Shown here piece after piece: positions 32,996-42,300 of a stretch of DNA of 64,000 nucleotides; positions within the stretch are counted from its first letter, which is position 1; every line of letters begins with the position of its first letter. Location of the stretch: positions 62,001-126,000 of the forward strand of contig NZ_LMNA01000027.1 in NCBI RefSeq assembly GCF_001422445.1, written 5' to 3'. The position numbers and the translations under genes are program-made. The notes beneath the pieces are model-generated. The model made no database searches and was not told the DNA's origin. It worked only from the letters and a program-made list of their open reading frames with translations. This DNA is from Pseudorhodoferax sp. Leaf274 (GTDB taxonomy: Bacteria > Pseudomonadota > Gammaproteobacteria > Burkholderiales > Burkholderiaceae_C).

Positions 32996-35728
32996 ATGGA
33001 CGCCAACGGCCAACGCTTCTGGTTGCTCGGCGAATCCGCGCACTTCCCGTTCCACGCCCACACCGCCTGGGACGCCGACTGCCGCCGCCTGCGCCTGGCC
33101 TCCGAACGCACGCTCACGCTGGCCCTGGCGCCCGCCGCCGCCTTCACCGCCGCCCAGGAAGCGCTCGAACGCATCCCGCGCGCCATCGACGCGCTCGAAT
33201 GCGTCGCCCGCTGGGATGCCGACAGCGGCACCGTCCGCGTGCGCAGCGTGCTGCCCGACGAGGCCGTCCTGATGGCGCTGGACGCCACGCCCACGGACCT
33301 GTGCGGCGGCGCCGACGGCGTGCTCTACGCCGTGCTGCCCGGCGCCGTGCTGCTGCACGACCTGCGCGGCCGCTGGGGCGACGTGCGCGTGGCACTGGCC
33401 GGCTTCACGCCCTGGCGCGCGGCGCCGGCGGCCGACGGCGGCATCTGGCTGCTGGAGCGCGGCACCGGCCGGCTGGCGCGCCTGACCGGCCGGCCACGCC
33501 GCACCGAGACCCCGCAGCCCGACGACTACGACCCGCGCGTGTTCCGCCCCAGCCCCGAGAACGCCTGCGCGCCGCAGATCCGCCTGCTCGCCGGCCCCCC
33601 CGGCGATGGCAGCGAGAACGCCGTGGCGCTGGCCAGCGGGCCCGACGGCGCGCTCGCGCTGCTGAGCTGGGCCACCGATGGCGCGCCGCGCCTGCGCCGC
33701 TGGCGTGCCGATGCGCAGCGCTGGGAGGCGCCCTTCGCGCCGCAGGGCGCGGCCTACGCCCATGCGCTCGCCTGGCTCGCGCCCGACCGTGTGGCGCTGC
33801 GCGTGCCGGGCCGGCGCGACGCACCGGCCTGGGCACTCGGCGCCACGCCCGGCCCGCGCGACCCGCTGGGCGATGTCTACCCGCTCGCGCCCGACGCCAA
33901 CGAGGCCCCGTTCTGCAACGGCCCCGTGCAACCGCCCTGCTACCCGGTGGGCAGCGCCGGTGCCGAGCCGCTGCACGCGCTCTCGCTGAACCGCTTCGCC
34001 GCGCAGGGCGAGGCGCGCCACTACGCCGACAGCGCCACCGGGCTGGTGGCCCGGCTCATCGACAGCGGCGACACCACCACCGTCTGGCACCGCCTGTTCG
34101 CCGAGGCCGTGCTGCCGGCCCGCACCGGCTTCGTCGCCTGGCTGGCCGCCACCGACGAGCCCGCGCCGCCGGCCGCCGACGATGGCCTGGCCTGGCACGC
34201 CCACGGCTTCGGCCACCACCAGCTCGGCGCGCCGCAGCTGCCGCAGGCCGTCTGGGAACCCGTGCCCAGCGAGCTGCCGCACCACCCCGGCCTGCTGGGC
34301 GGGGCGCAGGAGCCCGGCCAATCCGGCCTGTTCTCGGTGCTGGTGCAGAACAGCCGCCAGCGCGTGCGCAGCCTGGCCGGCCGCTACCTGTGGCTGCGCG
34401 TGGCCCTGCAGGGCGACGGCCATGCCACGCCCGAGATCGCCGCGCTGCGCGTGTGGGGCAGCCGCTTCTCCTACGTGGACCAGTACCTGCCGCGCCTGTA
34501 CCGCGAGTCGCTGTTCGGCAGCGCCGCCAGCCAGCCCGGCGAGCGCCTGGCCGCCATCGACACCGACTTCGGCCCCGCGCTGGACGCCGCCGACGCCAGC
34601 GACGCCGCGCTGCGCGCGCGCCTGCTGCTGGAGCAGGTCACGCTGGGGGCCGCCGCCCACATCGCGGTGGAGCGCGCCGGCCAGGCCTGGCTGCTGCAGG
34701 ACGGCGCCAGCGCCTGGCGGCTGCGCCACGAGGGCGATGCCATCGCCATCTACCGCCCGCGCGCCACGCCGGCCGACTTCCAAGCGCGCCTGCTGGCCAG
34801 CTTCGAGGGCGTGCTCACGCGGCTGGAAGACCGCGTGGCCAGCGCCCACCTGCTGAGCGACCCGGCGCTGGCCGACGACAGCCGGCTGGACTGGCTGGCC
34901 AGCTGGATCGGCGTGGCCTTCGACCCCGCGCTGCCGGCCGCGCGCCGGCGCGACTGGCTGCGTGCTGCGTCCGACCTGGCGCGCTGGCACGGCACGCGGC
35001 GCGGCCTGCAGCTGGCGCTGGACATCGCCACCGGCGGCGCCGTGCGCGGCGGCGAGGTGCTGGTGGTGGAGGACTTCCGGCTGCGCCGCATCCTGGCCAC
35101 GCTGCTGGGCGTGGACCTGGCCGACGAGCGCGACCCGCTGCTGCCCGGCCTGCAGGTCAGCGGCAACTCGGTCGTGGGCGACACGCTGTTCGTCGGCGAG
35201 CAGGCCCGGGCCGAGCTGGCCGCGCTGTTCGACGCCGGCCAGCTGGGCGCGGCCGGCGAGCAGGCCGCGCTGGCCTTCGATGCCCAACTGGCGCACCGCG
35301 CCACGGTGCTCGTGCACCAGGCCGTGGAGCCGCAGGACCTGGGCCTGATCCGCCGCATCGCGGAGCTGGAGGCGCCCGCCCATGTGGAGCTGCGCGTGGC
35401 CCAGGCCAGCTGGCCGCTGCTGGTCGGCATCGCCAGCCTGGTCGGCGTGGACACCTACCTCGGCCCGCCGCGGCTGCCGCGCCCGGTGCAGGTGCAGCGC
35501 AGCGGCCTGGGCCTGGGCGACTACCTCGTCAGCGCTGCCGTGCTGGACCCGCGCCTGGCCGGCGCGCCTGCGGCCACCGCCGCGGCCCCGCCCGAGGCCG
35601 ATGCCGGCGCCGACCGGCGCGCCCCGCCCGGCGCCAGCTTCGTGCTGGACGGCAGCGGCTCGCGCGCGGCCTCGGGCCGCGCGATCGCCCAGTACCGGTG
35701 GCGCTGGCTGCCACCTTCCGATCCCTGA
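32996..35728 (+). CDS. Tail protein I-like baseplate component (Pvc12-like)
   Basis: 910 residues from ATG 32996. The N-terminal 450 residues are a beta-propeller-like stretch (repeated DGVLYAVLPGAVLLHDLRGRWG, ADGGIWLLERGTGRLARLTG, GPDGALALLSWATDG). Around residues 480-760 the phage tail protein I pattern appears: FSYVDQYLPRLYRES, FLASFEGVLTRLEDRV-type segment (ARLLASFEGVLTRLEDRVASAHLLSDP), LDWLASWIGVAFDPALPAARRRDWLRAASDLARWHGTRRGLQLALDIATG. The C-terminus has an incomplete PKD-like piece (ASFVLDGSGSRAASGRAIAQYRWRW). The protein closes the baseplate and may bind tail fibres. Confidence 0.85.
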   Translation: MDANGQRFWLLGESAHFPFHAHTAWDADCRRLRLASERTLTLALAPAAAFTAAQEALERIPRAIDALECVARWDADSGTVRVRSVLPDEAVLMALDATPTDLCGGADGVLYAVLPGAVLLHDLRGRWGDVRVALAGFTPWRAAPAADGGIWLLERGTGRLARLTGRPRRTETPQPDDYDPRVFRPSPENACAPQIRLLAGPPGDGSENAVALASGPDGALALLSWATDGAPRLRRWRADAQRWEAPFAPQGAAYAHALAWLAPDRVALRVPGRRDAPAWALGATPGPRDPLGDVYPLAPDANEAPFCNGPVQPPCYPVGSAGAEPLHALSLNRFAAQGEARHYADSATGLVARLIDSGDTTTVWHRLFAEAVLPARTGFVAWLAATDEPAPPAADDGLAWHAHGFGHHQLGAPQLPQAVWEPVPSELPHHPGLLGGAQEPGQSGLFSVLVQNSRQRVRSLAGRYLWLRVALQGDGHATPEIAALRVWGSRFSYVDQYLPRLYRESLFGSAASQPGERLAAIDTDFGPALDAADASDAALRARLLLEQVTLGAAAHIAVERAGQAWLLQDGASAWRLRHEGDAIAIYRPRATPADFQARLLASFEGVLTRLEDRVASAHLLSDPALADDSRLDWLASWIGVAFDPALPAARRRDWLRAASDLARWHGTRRGLQLALDIATGGAVRGGEVLVVEDFRLRRILATLLGVDLADERDPLLPGLQVSGNSVVGDTLFVGEQARAELAALFDAGQLGAAGEQAALAFDAQLAHRATVLVHQAVEPQDLGLIRRIAELEAPAHVELRVAQASWPLLVGIASLVGVDTYLGPPRLPRPVQVQRSGLGLGDYLVSAAVLDPRLAGAPAATAAAPPEADAGADRRAPPGASFVLDGSGSRAASGRAIAQYRWRWLPPSDP

Positions 35729-35777
35729 AGCCGATCCCTGAAGCCGATCCCCGAACCCGCAACCCAAGGAGCCCACC

Positions 35778-36092
35778 ATGGCCGAATTCACCCCTGGCGT
35801 CGACATCTCCACCGACACACCGACCATCGAGGTCACCGTCGGCCCCAACAACCCCATGCCCATCGGGCGCCAGACCTTCCGGCTGGTCGTGGTCGACGAC
35901 GCGGGCAACGCCTCGCAGCCCGACCAGGTCGTGATCATCATCGCCGACCAGGACGCGCCCACGGCCGTGATCCGGGGGCCGCGCATCGCCGCGTTCGGCA
36001 AGAGCTTCGAGCTCGACGGCTCGGCCTCGTTCGACGCGGGCGGCGGCAAGGTGGTCAAGTACGTCTGGACCTACATGGGACCGGTGACATGA
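35778..36092 (+). CDS. Small beta-sandwich protein 1 (PKD-like)
   Basis: 104 residues, AAGGAG before the ATG. MAEFTPGVDISTDTPTIEVTVG... is followed by GRQTFRLVVVDDAGNASQPDQVVIIIADQDAPTAVI and the PKD-like GKSFELDGSASFDAGGGKVVKYVWTYMG. The N-terminal half is homologous to the next small gene. Its PKD motif echoes the end of the preceding baseplate protein, so it may be a detached decoration or adaptor domain of the baseplate. Function unknown. Confidence 0.75.
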   Translation: MAEFTPGVDISTDTPTIEVTVGPNNPMPIGRQTFRLVVVDDAGNASQPDQVVIIIADQDAPTAVIRGPRIAAFGKSFELDGSASFDAGGGKVVKYVWTYMGPVT

Positions 36093-36134
36093 AACCACAC
36101 CGCGCGCGGCGCAGCAGCGGCGAGGACTGAACCC

Positions 36135-36452
36135 ATGGCGCAGTTCGCCGTTGGCAAGCCCATCACCACGGACACGCCGGGCATCGCCGTCGATGCCGGC
36201 CTGGCCGTCGGCCGGCACCGCTTCCGCCTGGAGGTGCTGGACGCAGCCGGCCTGCGCTCGCGCGTGGCCGACGAGGTGGTGGTGCAGGTCCAGCGGCTGG
36301 TGGTGCCGGACCGGCCGATCCCCACGCCGGTCACACCCGTCACGCCCGTGCGCCCCACCCCCGTGGTCACGCCGATCGTCACGCCCATCGTGAACCCGGT
36401 GCGCCCGGTCGTCACGCCGGTGCGCACCCCCAACCCGAGGAGACCGCGATGA
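36135..36452 (+). CDS. Small beta-sandwich protein 2 with Pro/Val-rich tail
   Basis: 105 residues. Residues 1-55 (MAQFAVGKPITTDTPGIAVDAGLAVGRHRFRLEVLDAAGLRS) are a paralogue of the previous gene's start. Residues 60-105 are a low-complexity Pro/Val/Thr tail built of degenerate PVTPV, PVVTPIV and NPVRPVV units, probably an extended rod or flexible linker. The gene overlaps the next by 4 bases. Likely an accessory structural piece of the tail tip (inference). Confidence 0.75.
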   Translation: MAQFAVGKPITTDTPGIAVDAGLAVGRHRFRLEVLDAAGLRSRVADEVVVQVQRLVVPDRPIPTPVTPVTPVRPTPVVTPIVTPIVNPVRPVVTPVRTPNPRRPR

Positions 36453-37375
36453 GCACCCTGGCCCCGGATGCCGACCCGCTGCTGGCCCGGCCCAACGCCG
36501 ACCGGCTGGCCTACGCGACCGGCATGCTGCTGGACGCGCAGGACTTCAGCGACGAGCAGACCTACCACCGCGGCCGGCTCGCGCGCGCGCTGGCCTTCCT
36601 GGCCGGCCCCGGCACGCTGGCCGGGCTGCGCGTGGAGCATGTGCCCGGCAGCGACACGCAGGTCGAGGAGATCCGCGTGCAGCCCGGCCTGGCCGTGGAC
36701 CGCCTGGGCCGCCTGATCGAGTTGCCGCGCGAGGCCTGCCTGCGGCTGCCGCGCTGGTTCGAGGCGCTGGCCGCCGTCGTCAGCCCGGGCGGCAACGCGC
36801 TGGCCCAGGCCTGCTACGACGACCTGGGCGGCTTCGTCTCGCCGCGCTTCACCGCGTCCGGCGCCACGCTGCCGGCGCGCGCGCTGGTGGCCGATGTGTT
36901 CCTGCGCTTCGTGGCCTGCCCGCGCGGGCTCACGCCCAGCTTCGCGCAGGGGCCGTTCGACGCGCTCAACGCGGTGTCCGTCGCGCGGCTGCGCGACGCC
37001 TACGCGCTGCAGCTGATCGCCCGCCCCGGCCTGGACACCGGCTACCACGGCCTGCCGCTGCCGCCCGGCGGCCCGGCCTTGGGCGACGCCACCGCCACGC
37101 CCGAGGCGCGCCGCGATGCGCTGCAGGACGCCGTGCTGCTGGGCTGGTCCGCCAGCGGCCACGCCGGCGGCCAGGGCGGGGACGGCGGCCTGGAGCCCGC
37201 CCCCGAGCACCCGGCCGAACTGGCCGACCACAGCGCCGTGTTCCTGGCCCGCGTGCTGCTGCCGGTGGACGGCGCCACGCCGCCGGCGCGCACCGCCGCC
37301 CTGCCCCTGGTCGACAACTGGGGCCGCCGTTTCCTGCCACCCGCCGCGCTGTTCGCGCAGTGGGCCGGTTCGTAG
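36449..37375 (+). CDS. Appendage-module protein A (first of three paralogues)
   Basis: 308 residues, GAGGAGA before an ATG that overlaps the upstream stop. Residues about 18-95 carry a module shared with the next two genes: MLLDAQDFSDEQTYHRGRLARALAFL, G-TLAGLRV and IRVQPGLAVDRLGRLIELP. The pattern (aromatic/Leu-x-Ala-x-Asp-Leu..Gln..G-x-x-x-GL-x-V, then a PG-x-A-x-D-x-x-G-x-x-I-x-LP) occurs, as I recall, in proteins of tail-like particles but has no established role. The rest (FVSPRFTA..., RLRDAYALQLIARPG) is unrecognised. Candidates are baseplate decoration or receptor-binding appendage. Confidence 0.7.
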   Translation: MSTLAPDADPLLARPNADRLAYATGMLLDAQDFSDEQTYHRGRLARALAFLAGPGTLAGLRVEHVPGSDTQVEEIRVQPGLAVDRLGRLIELPREACLRLPRWFEALAAVVSPGGNALAQACYDDLGGFVSPRFTASGATLPARALVADVFLRFVACPRGLTPSFAQGPFDALNAVSVARLRDAYALQLIARPGLDTGYHGLPLPPGGPALGDATATPEARRDALQDAVLLGWSASGHAGGQGGDGGLEPAPEHPAELADHSAVFLARVLLPVDGATPPARTAALPLVDNWGRRFLPPAALFAQWAGS

Positions 37376-37390
37376 TCCAAGGAGTCCGCC

Positions 37391-39388
37391 ATGGCCATCA
37401 ACCTGACCCAGGGCGCCGCCCGCGAACGCATCGACCCGGCCGAGGCGCCCGAACTGCGCCAGCGCGGCGTGCTCGTGGAAGACGCACGGCGCGAGCGCCC
37501 GCGCTACTTCGACGGCCGCTTCCTGGCCGCGCGCGACCTCGTGCGCGACCAGCAGTACTTCCTCACCCGCGAGGCCGACCTGGGCCGCGCGGCCGGCAGC
37601 GGCGTCGCCCACGGGCTGGACGTGGCCCGGGGCCCCACGCCGCAGAGCCTCACGATCGCAGCCGGGGACGGCATCACCGGCGCCGGCGAGCTCGTGCTGC
37701 TGCCGCGCCGGCTGGACCTGAACCTGGCCGACATCCCGCTCGCCGAGCAGCTGTCGGCCCGCTTCGGCTTGTCGCGCCAGCCGGCCGCGCCGCTGCGCAG
37801 CCGCACCGGCCTGTTCGTGCTGGGCCTGCGGCCGGTCGAGTTCACGGCCAACCCCATCGGCGCCTACCCGACCACGCTGACCGGCGCGCGCACCGTGGAG
37901 GACGGCGACGTGGTAGAAGCCACCGCCGTGGTGCTGATCCCCTGGCAGGACGACGGCGCCGCCGATGCGCTGGACGCGCGCCGCGGCACGGCCGCGCGCC
38001 GCATCTTCACGCAGCCCAGCGCGCCCGGCTGGTCGGCCAACGTGCTGCCCGTGGCCATGCTGGCGCTGCAGTCCAACAGCGTGGTGTGGATCGACGAGGC
38101 CATGGTGCGCCGCGATCTCGGCGCCGACCGCGGCGACCTGCCCGGCCTGGGCCTGGTGCCGCGCGGGCTGCGGCTGGCACACCTGCTGCAGTACCAGGCG
38201 CACCTGGCCGAGGTGGTGGAGCAACTGGGCAGCCGCAGCTTCCCGGCGGCCACCCAGTTCCCGGCACTGCCTTCGGCCGGGCCGCTGCCGCCCGGCGTGA
38301 TCGACACGCGCGACTTCACGCAGCGCTACTTCCCGTCGGAGGTGGACGTGGACTTCTCCATCGTCCCGGACGACGAACTGCCGGCGCTGGTCGAGGAGGC
38401 GCTGGCGCTGCCGCCCATCGACCTGCTGGCCAGCGAGGCCGCGCTGGACCTGACCGCCGTGCTGATCCTGGCGCCCGTGCCGCGCGCCGAGTTCCGCGCC
38501 GTGCGCGCGCGGCTCACCGCCGTGGCCCGCCCGCTGCGCCCGGCCGCGCCCAACCTGATCGCGCAGCGCAAGCCGCTGGAGATCCTCACGCGGCTGCGCC
38601 TGCCGCAGCCGCTGGTGCCGGTGGACGTGGCCAATCCCTCCGACGCCGAATGGACGCGCCTGGCCCAGCTGCCCGGCCTGTGGTACCTGCGCCGGCGCAA
38701 CCTGGCCTACCGCGACGACCTGGTGGGCCGGCCCGTGGCCGTGGCCGGCGGCGACGACGTGCCGGTCGAGCGCGGCGTGATGGCGCGCGTGGACGCGCTG
38801 GGCCTGCGGCCCGCACTGGACCGCGTGCTGGCCGCCTCCAGCACGCGCGCCGCCGCCAACGTGGTCTCGCTCCTGGCCACGCCGCGCGTGGCCGCCTCGC
38901 CCACGCTGACCGCCGCCGCGCTGGGCGCGCTGAACGCCAAGGTCGAGGGCGCGCCGCAGATCGACCAGGCCCGCGTGCTGCGCGTGGGCGCCGACCTGGC
39001 AGGCGGCGCCGGCAGCGGCCTGGAAAAGCTCGAACGCGCCACCGGCAGCGAGGCCGTGACACGCACCGCGCTCACCAGCCTGGCCAGCAACGACCAGTGG
39101 CGCAAGCTCGACACCGCCGCGCAGAGCGCCGACAGCACGCGGCTGGCCCAATTGGGCCAGCGCCTCACGCGCACGCCGGGCGGCCCCGGCGCTGCGCCGG
39201 CCGAGGCGCCCGCGCAGGCGCCGGTGGCCGCGCCGGCCGCGGCCCCCGCCCCGGCACCGCAGGCCGAACGGGACACCGCGCCGCGCAAGGCCGCGGTCCG
39301 CAAGACACCCGCCCGCAAAGCACCCGCGAAGAAGGCGCCGGCCAAGGCCAGGACCAAGACCCCCACCAAGCCAGGAGACGCGCCGTGA
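37391..39388 (+). CDS. Appendage-module protein B with basic C-terminal tail
   Basis: 665 residues, AAGGAG before the ATG. The shared module is at residues about 30-110: PRYFDGRFLAARDLVRDQQYF, GSGVAHGLDV, LTIAAGDGITGAGELVLLP. A central part has GLFVLGLRPVEFTANPIG and LPVAMLALQSNSVVWIDEAMVRRDLG, resembling tail-fibre-like beta domains. The last 40 residues are Lys/Ala/Pro-rich (KAAVRKTPARKAPAKKAPAK), like histone H1 tails, after an Ala/Pro-rich stretch. The tail could bind nucleic acid, acidic surface polymers or a neighbouring subunit. The next gene's GTG lies inside this stop. Confidence 0.7.
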   Translation: MAINLTQGAARERIDPAEAPELRQRGVLVEDARRERPRYFDGRFLAARDLVRDQQYFLTREADLGRAAGSGVAHGLDVARGPTPQSLTIAAGDGITGAGELVLLPRRLDLNLADIPLAEQLSARFGLSRQPAAPLRSRTGLFVLGLRPVEFTANPIGAYPTTLTGARTVEDGDVVEATAVVLIPWQDDGAADALDARRGTAARRIFTQPSAPGWSANVLPVAMLALQSNSVVWIDEAMVRRDLGADRGDLPGLGLVPRGLRLAHLLQYQAHLAEVVEQLGSRSFPAATQFPALPSAGPLPPGVIDTRDFTQRYFPSEVDVDFSIVPDDELPALVEEALALPPIDLLASEAALDLTAVLILAPVPRAEFRAVRARLTAVARPLRPAAPNLIAQRKPLEILTRLRLPQPLVPVDVANPSDAEWTRLAQLPGLWYLRRRNLAYRDDLVGRPVAVAGGDDVPVERGVMARVDALGLRPALDRVLAASSTRAAANVVSLLATPRVAASPTLTAAALGALNAKVEGAPQIDQARVLRVGADLAGGAGSGLEKLERATGSEAVTRTALTSLASNDQWRKLDTAAQSADSTRLAQLGQRLTRTPGGPGAAPAEAPAQAPVAAPAAAPAPAPQAERDTAPRKAAVRKTPARKAPAKKAPAKARTKTPTKPGDAP

Positions 39389-42300
39389 GCACCACGCCCA
39401 TCGATGGCGCGCTCGCCGGCGAGCGCGTCATCGGCCTGTCGCCGCAAAGCGCCACCGAGGCGGCCACCGACTGGCGGCGCCGGCCCAACGTGTTCCCGGG
39501 CCGCGCGCTGACGGCCGGCGCGCTCACGCAGTGGCAGGCCTGGCAGGCCGGCCACCTCGCGTTGCGCGGGCAGGACTGGACGGCCGGCGTGGTCGACGGC
39601 CTGGAGCTGTCGGTCCGGCTGCTGCCCGATTCCACCGGCTTCGAGGCGGTCGAGCTGGAGATCGGCCGCGGCCTCGCGCTGGCCACGAGCGGCGAAGACC
39701 TGGTGCTGCAGCAGCCGCTGCGCTGCCGCCTGGCCGACGTGCCCGTGGTGGCGCCGGCCGGCTTCTTCGAGGACGGCAGCGGCGTCGGTGCCGGCACCGA
39801 GGGTGATCCGCCGACGCTGCGCTCGCGCGGCATCGGCGCCGCGCTGGGTGCGCTGGGCGCCCCCGCCACCCCGGGCGGTGTGCCGCGCCCGGAGATCCCG
39901 GCCGCGCTGCCGCCCATCGGCGTGCTGGTGCTGCAGCCCGTGGTGGCCGACCGCGCCAGCCTGGACCCGATGGACCCCTGCGAGCGCAGCGCCTGCGACG
40001 AGGGTACCTACGGCGATGCCGCCGCGTTCGAGGACTGGCGCATGGCCGACGGCGCGCGGCTGCTGTGGTTCGTGTGGCCCGGCGAGTGGCGCGGCGTGCC
40101 GGCCGTGCCCGCCGTGCAGCTGCGCAACGCGCTGGCCTGGACCGTGTTCCAGGCCGAGGAGGCGCTGCCCGCCGGCCAGGTGCTGCCCTGGGAGGCCTGG
40201 GGCCAGCCGCTGGCGCTGGTGGCGCTGGATGGGGCCACGCGCGCACCGCTGTGGCTGGACCGCGCCAGCGTGGTGCGGCGCGGGGGCCAGGCCCGCGACG
40301 CGCGGCTGGTGGCCATGGCCGGCCGCCTGCAGGCCGACAGCCGCCGGCCCGCGCTGTGGCAGGCCCGCATCGAGCAGCTGGCCGAGCAGGTGGCCTCCAG
40401 CGGCGAGCCGGCACCCGCGCCCGGCACGCTCAACGATGCGTTCGGCCGCTTCCTGCCGCCCGTGGGCCTGCTGCCGCGCAACGCCTTCGACCCTGCCGGG
40501 CCGCGCAGCGCATTCTTCCCGGTGGGCTTCGACATCGACGCCGCGCCCATCCCGGTCGAGCAGCTCGACCTGGCGGTGCGCGCCAGCGCGGCGCTGGCGC
40601 CGCTGGCGGTCGGCGCGGCCGAAAGCGTGCGGCTGCTGGTGCCGGTGCCGCTGTCGTCCTGGGAGCCGGGGCTGCTGCAGCGCGCCCGCATCGACCCGCT
40701 GTTCCAGCAGACGCTGGACGCGCACCTGCTGCGCCGCGCGCGCACGCTGGGCCTGCGCCAGGGCCTGCGCCAGCAGGCCGCGATGCTGGACCATGCGCTG
40801 TCGGGCAAGGTGCAGACGGTGGCCTCGTTCAAGGACGACCCGCTCGCGGTCGAGACCGAATCGCTCGCGCCCTGGGGCGAGCCGCCGCCCGGCGGCGGCC
40901 ACCGCAGCGCGCTGCGCGCCGGCCTTCACCAGCACTTCTTCGACGGCGCGGCGCCGCCGTTCACGGTGCAGCCCAACGAAGCCCTGTTCTGCTGGGTCTG
41001 CCTGGACCCCGACAACCCACCGCGCACGCTGATGCTGCGCTGGCATGGCCCGAACGGCTGGGAGCACCGCGCCTACTGGGGCGAGAACCTGATCGCCGGC
41101 GGCGCCGACGGCACGGCCGCGCGGCTGCGCGTGGGCGACCTGCCCACGCCGGGCCAGTGGGTCATGCTCACCGTGGCCGCCAGCGCGCTGGGCCTGGCCG
41201 GGCAGAACGTGGATGGCATGGCCTTCGCGCTTTACGACGGGCTCGCCGCCTTCGGCCTGACGGGTGCGCGCACGGCCGAGGTCTGGCGCAAGTGGTTCTG
41301 CAACTTCCTGCCCACCGGCGCGCGCGTGCAGGGCGACGAGCCCTGGGACCTGCTCAGCGCCAACGACCTGTGGGCGCCGTTCGAGCCGCAGCGCGGCGTG
41401 GAGCCCAGCCTGCCCGACCTGCAGGCCGAGGCCGGCGACGGCGGCATCTTCGGCCAGCCGGGCACCGGCACCGGCACCGGCACCCCGGCCGCGCGGCGCC
41501 TGGGCGTGCCCACCAGCGGCTTCAGCCTGGTCTACCCGCCGGCCACGGGCTGGCGCGGCCACAGCGTGGTCCACAACGCGCCGGCCACGAACGGCCAGGG
41601 CGGCCTGGCCAGCATCGCCATCGGCGCGGGCGACAGCTTCAGCTGCTGGATCTACCTGGACGAGCTGAACCCGCCCCGCTCGCTGTGGGCCGGCCTGATG
41701 CTGCTGGACCTGCGCCCGGACCCGCCGGCCGCATCGCGCATCCAGTACGCCTTCGGCTATTGGGGCGAGAACCGCCAGGCCGAGCTGATGCGCACCGTGC
41801 CGGGGCTGGAGACGCTGAACGCGCGCACCCAGCGCGCCGGCGCGCTGCCACGCTCGGGCGGCTGGGTCGAGCTGCCGCTGCGCCTGCCCACCGCGGCCGA
41901 GCTGCCGAACGGGGCCTCGCGCTACGCCGCGCTGGGCATGGTGCTGACGGCCTACCAGGGCCAGTTCGCCGTCAGCGACCTGCTGCACCGGCCGCCGCCC
42001 AGCGCCACGCAGCCCACGCCCGCGCCGGTGCTGCTGTGGCCCACCGCCATCAGCGCCGACCCGCGGCCGACCACGGTGCCGCCGTACGCGCCGTTCCTGG
42101 CGCCGGCGCCGATCCCGCAGCACAACCTGGGCGTGCTGACGCCCACGCCGTCCTCGCGCATCGGCACCGTCAGCCTCTACACCGAACTCGTGGGCGACCC
42201 GCTGCTGCTGCGCCTGTCCGGCCACGAGCAGTCGCAGCTGCTGCTGCGCGGCCTGCAGGGCTTTGCCGACTACCTGCGCCAGCGCATCGACCGGGCCGAC

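Noticed and set aside
41455-41490. GGCACC hexamer run in the 1729-aa gene as a phase-variable repeat
   Set aside because: The unit is 6 bases and in frame, so slippage would only change a Gly-Thr linker; low interest.
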